Source: Cavia porcellus (Eukaryota > Chordata > Mammalia > Rodentia > Caviidae). From it: 64,000 nucleotides of DNA. The stretch spans positions 6,200,001 to 6,264,000 of the forward strand of contig NW_026947501.1 in assembly GCF_034190915.1 (NCBI RefSeq). Direction: 5' to 3'. Shown here one piece after another: positions 58,181 through 64,000 of the stretch (position 1 is its first letter; each line of letters starts with the position of its first letter). Made by a program: the position numbers and the translations under genes. Under the pieces are notes generated by a model that did not search any database, had not been told where the DNA came from, and saw nothing but the letters and a program-made list of their open reading frames with translations.

Positions 58181-58590
58181 TGTGAATCAGATGTTCTGAC
58201 TTAGGATAGGCAGTGAGTGCAATGTAGGATGGAGAAAAGCACCACGGGGTGTTCATCATGGGGAGGTCAGGAAACATGCATTGGCAATGTAGGATAGGTT
58301 TCTGAAAAACATCGCCAGGTGGTGCGCATTGTAAGGCTTTCTAACAGGGCATTCTCTAGTAGAAGTGAGAAAAACATAACGGGGTGGTGTGAATCGTAGG
58401 GCCTGAATTTGGATAGGCAGTGAGTGGTAACGTAAAATGGAGGAAAGCAACTCGGTGTGGTCATCATGGGGAGGTGAGGAAACATGCAGTGGCAATGTAG
58501 GATATTTTTCTGAAAAAAAGAGTGGGGTGGTGCGCATTGTAAGGGTTTCTAACAGGCCATTCACTAGTAGGAGTGAGAAAAACATCACGG
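57786..58590 (+). repeat. Dispersed four-monomer module M, copy 3
   Basis: Overlaps the end of the second 1,453-bp unit. The order is that of 9,540 and 53,217, ending with GGTAACGTAAAATGGAGG. The partial copy at 56,333-56,700 was cut short by the tandem duplication junction near 56,727. Confidence 0.75.
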
Positions 58591-59470
58591 CGTGGTGTGA
58601 ATCGGAAGGCCTGAATTAGGATAGGCCGTGAGGGCAATGTAGGATGGAGAAAAGCACCACGGGGTGGTTATCATGGGGATGTCAGGAAACATGCAGTGGC
58701 AATGTAGGTTAGTTTTCTGAAAAACATCACGGTGTGGTGCAGATTGTAAGGGTTTCTAACTGTCCATTCCCTAGTAGGATTGAGAAAAATATAATGTGCT
58801 GGTGTGAATTGGAGGGCCTGAATCAGGATAGGCAGTGATTGGCAATGTAGAATGGAGAAAAGCACCACGGGGTGGTCAGTATGGGGAGGTCAGGAAACAT
58901 GCAATGGCAATGTAGGATAGGTTTCTGAAAAACATCGCAGCGTAGTGCGCATTTTAAGGGTTTCTAACAGGCCATTCACTATTAGGAGTGAGAAATACAA
59001 CATGGTGTGGTGTGAATCGGAGGGCCTGAATCAAGTTAGACAGTGAGTGGCAATGTAGGATGGAGAAAAGCACCATTGGTAGGTGAGCATGGGGAGGTTA
59101 GGAAACATGCATTGGCAATGTAGGAAAGGTTTCTGAAAAACGTCGCGGGGTGGGGCGTATTGTAAGTGTTTGTAGTAGGCCATTCCCTAGTAGGAGTGAG
59201 AAAAACATCACGGGGTGGTGTAAATCAGAGGGCCTGAATTAGGATAGGCAGTGAATGGCAATGAAAATGGAGAAAAGCACCATGGGATGGTCAACATGTG
59301 GAGGTCAGGAAACATGCAATGGCAATGTAGGATAGGTTACTGGAAAACATCGCGGGGTGGTGAGCATTGTAAGGGTTTCTAACAGTCCATTCACTAGTAG
59401 GAGTGAGAAAAACATCCCGGGGTGGTGTAAATCAGAGGGCCTGAATTAGGATAGGCATTGATTGGCAATG
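58591..59470 (+). repeat. Ordinary satellite monomers
   Basis: Four monomers, including one with AAAATATAATGTGCTGGTG near 58,786 that resembles 11,391. Nothing else is visible. Confidence 0.7.
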
Positions 59471-60912
59471 TAGGATGGAGAAAAGCACCACGGGGTGGTC
59501 ATCATGAGTAGGTCAGGAAACATGCAGTGGCAATGTAGGTTAGTTTTTTGAAAAACATCACGGTGTGGTGCGCATTGTAAGGGTTTCTAACTGGCCATTC
59601 TCTAGTAGGAGATAGAAAATCATCACGGCTGGTGTGACTCAGATGTTCTGAATTAGGAAAGGCATTTAGTGGCAATGTAAGATGGAGAAAAGCACCATGG
59701 GTTGGTCAGCATGGGGAGGTCTGGAAACATGCATTGGCAATGTAGGATAGGTTTCTGAAAAACATGGCCGGGTGTTGCGCATTGTAAGGCTATCTAAGAG
59801 GCCATTCACTAGTAGAATAGAGAAAAATGTCACGGGGTGGTTTGAATCGGAGGGCCTGAATTCAGAGAAGCAGTGAGTGGCAATGTAAAATGGAGAAAAG
59901 CACGACGGTGTGGTCAGCATGGGGAGGTGAGGAAACATGCAGTGGCAATGATGGATAGGTTTCTGAAAAACATCGCGGGGTGGTTCGCATTTTAAGGGTT
60001 TCTAATAGGCCTTTCACTAGTAGGAGTGAGAAAAAAATCACGGGGTGGTGTGAATCGAAGGACTTGAATTAGGATAGGCAGTGAGTGGCAATGTAGGATG
60101 GAGAAAAGCACCATGGGTTTGTCAGCATGTGGAGGCAAGGAAACATGCAATGGCAATGTAGAATAGGTTTCGGATAAACATCTTTGGGTGGTGCGAATTG
60201 TAAGAGTTTCTAACCTGCCATTCAATAGTACGAGTGAGAACAACATCACGGGGTGGTGTGAATCGAAGGGCCTGATTTAGGATAGGCAGTGAGTGGCAAA
60301 GTAGGATGGAGAAAAGCACCACGGGGTGGTCAGCATGGGGAGGTCAAGAAACATGCAGTGGCAATGTAGGATAGGTTTCTGAAAAAAAAAGCGGTGTGGT
60401 TCGCATTGTAAGGCTTTCTAACAGGCCATTCACTAGTAGGAGTGAAAAAACATCACGGGGTGGTGTTAATCGAAGGGCCTGATTTAGGATAGGAAGTGAG
60501 TGGCAATGTAGGATGGAGGAAAACACCATGGGGTGGTCAGGATGGTGAGGTCAGGACACATGCAGTGGCTATGATGGATAGGTTTCTGAAAAACATCACG
60601 GGGTTGTATGCATTATAACGGTTTCTAACAGGCCATTCACTAGTAGAAGTAGAAAATCATCGCAGGGTGGTGTGAATCGGAGGGCCAGAATCAGGATAGG
60701 CAGTGACTGGCAATGTAGGATGGAGGAAAGCACCACGGGGTGGTCAGGATGGGGAGGTCAGGAAACATGCAGTGGCAATGTAGGATAGGTTACCAAAAAA
60801 CATCGCGGGGTGGTGCGCATTGTAAGGGTTACTAACAGGTCATTCACTAATAGGAGTGAGAAATACATCATGGTGTGGTGTAAATCAGAGGGCCTGAATC
60901 AAGATAGACAGT
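59471..60912 (+). repeat. 15-monomer repeat, first copy
   Basis: Matches 62,559-64,000 at an offset of about 3,086-3,088 bp. Shared are TTTTTTGAAAAACATCACGG, CACGGCT.GTGTGA, GGTCTGGAAACATGCATTGG, TAGAATAGAGAAAAATGTCA and the GGCAAGG-type monomer at 60,130. The window ends inside the second copy. Confidence 0.85.
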
Positions 60913-61497
60913 GAGTGGCAACGGCGGATGGAGAAAAGCACCACGGGGTGGTCAGCATGGGGAGGTCAGGAAACATGCAGTGGCAATGAAGGATAAGTTT
61001 CTGAAAAACATCACGGGGTAGTGGGCATTGTACGGGTTTCTAACAGGCCATTAACTAGTAGGAATGAGAAAAACATCACGGGGTGGTGTGAATCGGAGGG
61101 CCTGAATCAGGATAGGCCGTGAGTGGCAATGTAGGATGGAGAAAACACCACGGGTTTGTCAGCATGGGGAGGCAAGGAAACATGCAGTGGCAATGTCGAA
61201 TAGGTTTCTGATAAACATCGCTCGGTGGTACGCATTGTAAGGGTTTCTAACAGGCCGTTCACTGTTAGGAGTGAGAACAACGTCACGGGGTGGTGTGAAA
61301 CGGATGGCCTCAATTAGGATAGGCATTGAGTGGCAATGTAGGATGGAGGAAAGCACCACAGGGTGGTCAGCATGGGGAGGTGAGGAAACATGCAGTAGCA
61401 ATGTAGGATAAGTTCCTGAAAAAAAAATCGGAATGGTGTGCAATGTAAGGGTTTCAAACAGGCCATTCACTAGTAGGAGTGAGAAAAACATCATGGG
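60057..61497 (+). repeat. 29-monomer long-range repeat, second copy
   Basis: Partner of 54,040-55,480. Its right part (61,140-61,450) also resembles the start of the 2,886-bp unit, ending shortly before a 24-bp-deleted monomer. Confidence 0.82.
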
Positions 61498-61725
61498 GTG
61501 GTGTGAATCGGAGGGCCAGAATTATGATAGGCAGTGAGTGGCAATGTAGGATGGAGAAAAGCACTATGGGATGGTCATCATAGGGAGGTCACGACACATG
61601 CATTGGCAATGTAGGATAGGTTTTTGAAAAACATCGCGTGTGGTGCGCATTGTAAAGCTTTCTAACAGGACATTCACTAGTAGGAGTGAGAAAAACATCA
61701 TGGGGTGGTGTGAATCGGATGGCCA

Positions 61726-61744
61726 GAATTCATTAGAGAAAAGC
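61726..61744 (+). repeat. 24-bp-deleted monomer outside the H units
   Basis: GAATTCATTAGAGAAAAGC is a diverged form of the diagnostic deletion. It lies downstream of a GGCAAGG-type and an A-tract monomer, in the same order as in the H units, so this part of the array descends from the same ancestral order. Confidence 0.8.
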
Positions 61745-62558
61745 ATCACGGTGTGGTCAGCATGGGGATGTCAGGAAACATGCGGTGTCAACGTAGGTTA
61801 GGTTTCTGAAAAACATCGCGGGGTGGTGCGCATTGTAAGGGTTTCTAACAGGCCATTCACTAGTAGGAGTGACAAAAACATCACAGCGTGGTTTAAATCA
61901 GAGGGCCTGAATCAGGATAGGCAGTGAGTGGCAATGTAGGATGGAGAAAAGCACCACGGTGTCTTCAGCATGGGGAGATCAGGACACATGCAGTGGCAAT
62001 GTAGGATAGGTTTCTGAAAAACATCGCGAGTGGTGAGAATTGTAAGGTTTTCTAACAAGGCATTCACTGGTAGGAGTGAGAAAAACATTACGGGGTGGTG
62101 TGAACCGGACGGCCTGAATTATGATAGGCAGTGAGTGGCAATGTAGGATGGAGAAAAGCACCACAGGGTGGTCAACATGGGGAGGGCAGGAAACATGCAG
62201 TGGCAATGTAGGATAGGTTTCTGAAAAACATCGCGGTGTGATGCACATTGTAAGTGTTTCTAACTGGCCATTCAATAGTAGAAGTGAGAAAATCATTACA
62301 GGGTGGTGTGAATTGGATTGCCTGAATCAGGATAGACAGTGTGTGGCAATGTAGGATGGAGAAAAGCACCACGGGGTGGTCAGGATGGGGAGGTCAGGAA
62401 ACATGCAGTGGCAATGTAGGATAGGTTTCTGAAGAACATCGCGTGAGGTTCACATTGTAAGGGATTCTAACAGGCCATTCACTAGTAGGAGTGAAAAAAA
62501 CATCACGCGTGGTGTGAATCAGAGGGCCTGAATTAGGATAGGCAGTGAGTGGCAATGT
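61745..62558 (+). repeat. Ordinary monomers related to the middle of H
   Basis: Monomers at 61,979-62,372 resemble 30,533-30,941 (CACTGGTAGGAGTGAG, then CGGACGGCCTGAATTAT, then GGGAGGGCAGGAAACAT). This extends the match with the H unit past the deleted monomer. Confidence 0.7.
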
Positions 62559-64000
62559 AGGATAGAGAAAAGCAAGACGGGGTAGTCATCGGGGGGAGGT
62601 CAGGAAACATGCAGTGGCAATGTAGGATAGTTTTTTGAAAAACATCACGGAGTGGTGCGCATTGTAAGGGTTTCTAACTGGCCATTCACTAGTGGAGGGA
62701 GAAAAACATCACGGCTCGTGTGAATCAGATGTTCTGATTCAGGATAGGCAATGAGTGGCAATGCAGGATGGAGAAAAGCACCATGGGGTGGTCAGCATGG
62801 GGAGGTCTGGAAACATGCATTGGAAATGTAGGATAGGTTTCTGAAAAACATCGCCGGGTGGTGCGCATTGTAAGGTTATCTAACAGGCCATTCACTAGTA
62901 GAATAGAGAAAAATGTCATGGGGTGATTTGAATCGGAGGGCCTGAATAAGGAGAGGCAGTGAGTGGCAATGTAAAATGGAGAAAAGCACGATGGTGTGGT
63001 CAGCAAGGGAAGGTGAGGAAACATGCAGTGGCAATGTTGGATAGGTTTCTGAAAAACATCGCGGGGTGGTTCGCATTGTAAGGGTTTCTAAAAGGCCTTT
63101 CACTAGGAGGAGTGAGAAAAACATCACGGGGTGGTGTGAATCGAAGGACTTGAATTAGGATAGGCAGTGAGTGGCAATGTAGGATGGAGAAAAGCACCAT
63201 GGGTTTGTCAGCATGGGGAGGCAAGGAAACATGCAGTGGCAATGTAGAATAGGTTTCGGATAAGCATCTCTCGGCGGTGCGCATTGTAAGGGTTTCTAAC
63301 AGGCCATTCAATAGTACGAGTGAGAACAACATCACGGGGTGGTGTGAATCGAAGGGCCTGATTTAGGATAGGCAGTGTGTGGCAAAGTAGGATGGAGAAA
63401 AGCACCACGGGGTGGTCAGCATGGGGAGGTCAAGAAACATGCAGTGGCAATGTAGGATAGGTTTCTGAAAAAAAAAAGCGGTTTGGTTCGCATTGTAAGG
63501 CGTTGTAACATGCCATTCACTAGTAGGAGTGAAAAAAACATCACGGGGTGGTGTTAATTTAAGGCCCTGATTTAGGATAGGAAGTGAGTTGCAATGTAGG
63601 ATGGAGGAAAAAACCACGGGGAGGTCAGGATGGGGAGGTCAGGACACATGCCGTGGCTATGTTGACTAGGTTTCTGAAAAACATCGCGGGGTTGTGTGCA
63701 TTGTAATGGTTTCTAACAGGCCATTCACTAGTAGAAGTAGAAAAACATCGCAGGGTGGTGTGAATCGGAGGGCCAGAATCAGGTTAGGCAGTGAGTGGCA
63801 ATGTAGGATGGAGGAAAGTACCACGGTGTGGTCAGGATGGGGAGGTCAGGAAACATGCAGTGCCATTGTAGGATAGGTTTCTAAAAAACATCGCGGGGTG
63901 GTGCGCATTGTAAGGGTTACTAACAGATCATTCACTAATAGGAGTGAGAAATACATCATGGTGTGGTGTGAATCGGAGGGCCTGAATCAAGATAGACAGT
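62559..64000 (+). repeat. 15-monomer repeat, second copy (cut by window end)
   Basis: Partner of 59,471-60,912, still matching at the last base (GAATCAAGATAGACAGT in both). The repeat therefore continues beyond the window. Confidence 0.85.

Larger units (their letters stand above)
1..64000 (+). repeat. Satellite DNA array, about 208-bp monomer, head to tail
   Basis: Recurring landmarks such as GGATAGGTTTCTGAAAAACA, CACTAGTAGGAGTGAG, GGGCCTGAATTAGGATAGG and GGAGGTCAGGAAACATGC return every 207-208 bases from the first to the last base, always on this strand. That makes about 307 monomers. By my count of the consensus, the monomer has 60 A, 42 T, 76 G and 30 C, so it is about 51% G+C with strong G over C asymmetry. 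No inverted block, unique spacer, transposon or simple-sequence island interrupts it. Satellites of this kind form constitutive heterochromatin and often centromeres; which applies here cannot be seen. I do not recognise the family by name. A monomer near 208 bp is close to a nucleosome repeat length, which is common for satellites but proves nothing alone. Confidence 0.97.

Noticed and set aside
245..63617. More than a hundred similar minus-strand open frames of about 60-135 codons, typically starting MVLFSI and ending FLTSPC
   Set aside because: They are translations of the satellite. The complement is poor in stops, the same frame restarts every 208 bases, and 208 is not a multiple of 3, so frames never continue. 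Indels in the array ignore the frame, and there is no sign of protein-level constraint.
4773..63876. Plus-strand open frames with MEKSTTGWS or RPFTSRSEKNI-like text
   Set aside because: These are the same repeat read on the other strand. They overlap the minus-strand frames and shift with each monomer.
1..64000. CRISPR array
   Set aside because: Repeats have no unique spacers between them. The unit is 208 bp, fully repetitive and organised in higher-order units, and no cas-like genes exist.
1..64000. Tandem genes for rRNA, 5S RNA or small RNAs
   Set aside because: No rRNA or 5S motifs, no polymerase III boxes in a sensible layout, and no T-run terminators recur in the monomer.
1..64000. G-quadruplex-forming repeat
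   Set aside because: GGGG, GG and GGGG groups occur, but loops of ten or more bases separate the long G runs and only two-tetrad forms look possible. Too weak to list as a feature.

Overview
The window is one uninterrupted block of tandemly repeated satellite DNA. All of it reads as head-to-tail copies, in a single orientation, of a monomer of about 208 bp, roughly 307 copies in 64 kb. I see no unique sequence, no transposable element, no RNA gene and no protein-coding gene. The many short open frames, mostly on the minus strand, are a by-product of the repeat. The plus strand of the consensus monomer is G-rich and C-poor, so its complement contains few stops, and each monomer recreates the same roughly 66-codon frame. 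Because 208 is not a multiple of 3, no frame continues through the array.

The organism is a eukaryote; satellite blocks of this size and hierarchy belong to centromeric, pericentromeric or other heterochromatin. The consensus has about six CpG sites, and these vary mostly to CA or TG, which suggests a cytosine-methylated genome such as a vertebrate. I cannot name the species or the chromosome from sequence alone.

The repeat is hierarchical. (1) The 208-bp monomer is an old trimer of subunits of 65, 73 and 70 bp. Each starts with an A-tract and a CGGGGTGG box, and two end in CAATGTAGGAT. (2) Monomers fall into recognisable subtypes: an A-tract subtype; a GCAAGG/GATAAACATC/GAACAACATC subtype; a CAGATGTTCTGA subtype; and a subtype with a 24-bp deletion. 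These recur in a fixed order. (3) Monomers form higher-order repeats (HORs). The clearest is a 14-monomer unit of 2,886 bp in five almost identical copies at 29,701-44,750, interrupted only by a 622-bp three-monomer insertion after the first copy. (4) This block lies between two copies of a segment S, at 24,921-29,700 and 44,751-49,947, about 19.8 kb apart. The second S is followed by a sixth, more diverged HOR copy that breaks off near 52,585.

The flanks hold older or smaller duplications. On the left there is a 27-monomer (5.60 kb) repeat of 1-2,090 at 5,604-7,694, and a 12-monomer (2.49 kb) periodicity. A 1.45-kb segment at 14,100 recurs at 17,804. On the right there is a fresh 7-monomer (1,453 bp) tandem duplication at 55,275-58,180, and 15- and 29-monomer repeats at 54-64 kb. 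The layout looks like a recently amplified core within older, scrambled satellite, shaped by unequal exchange and gene conversion. All comparisons were made by eye. Boundaries are good to a few tens of bases unless a junction is stated, and no percent identities were calculated.
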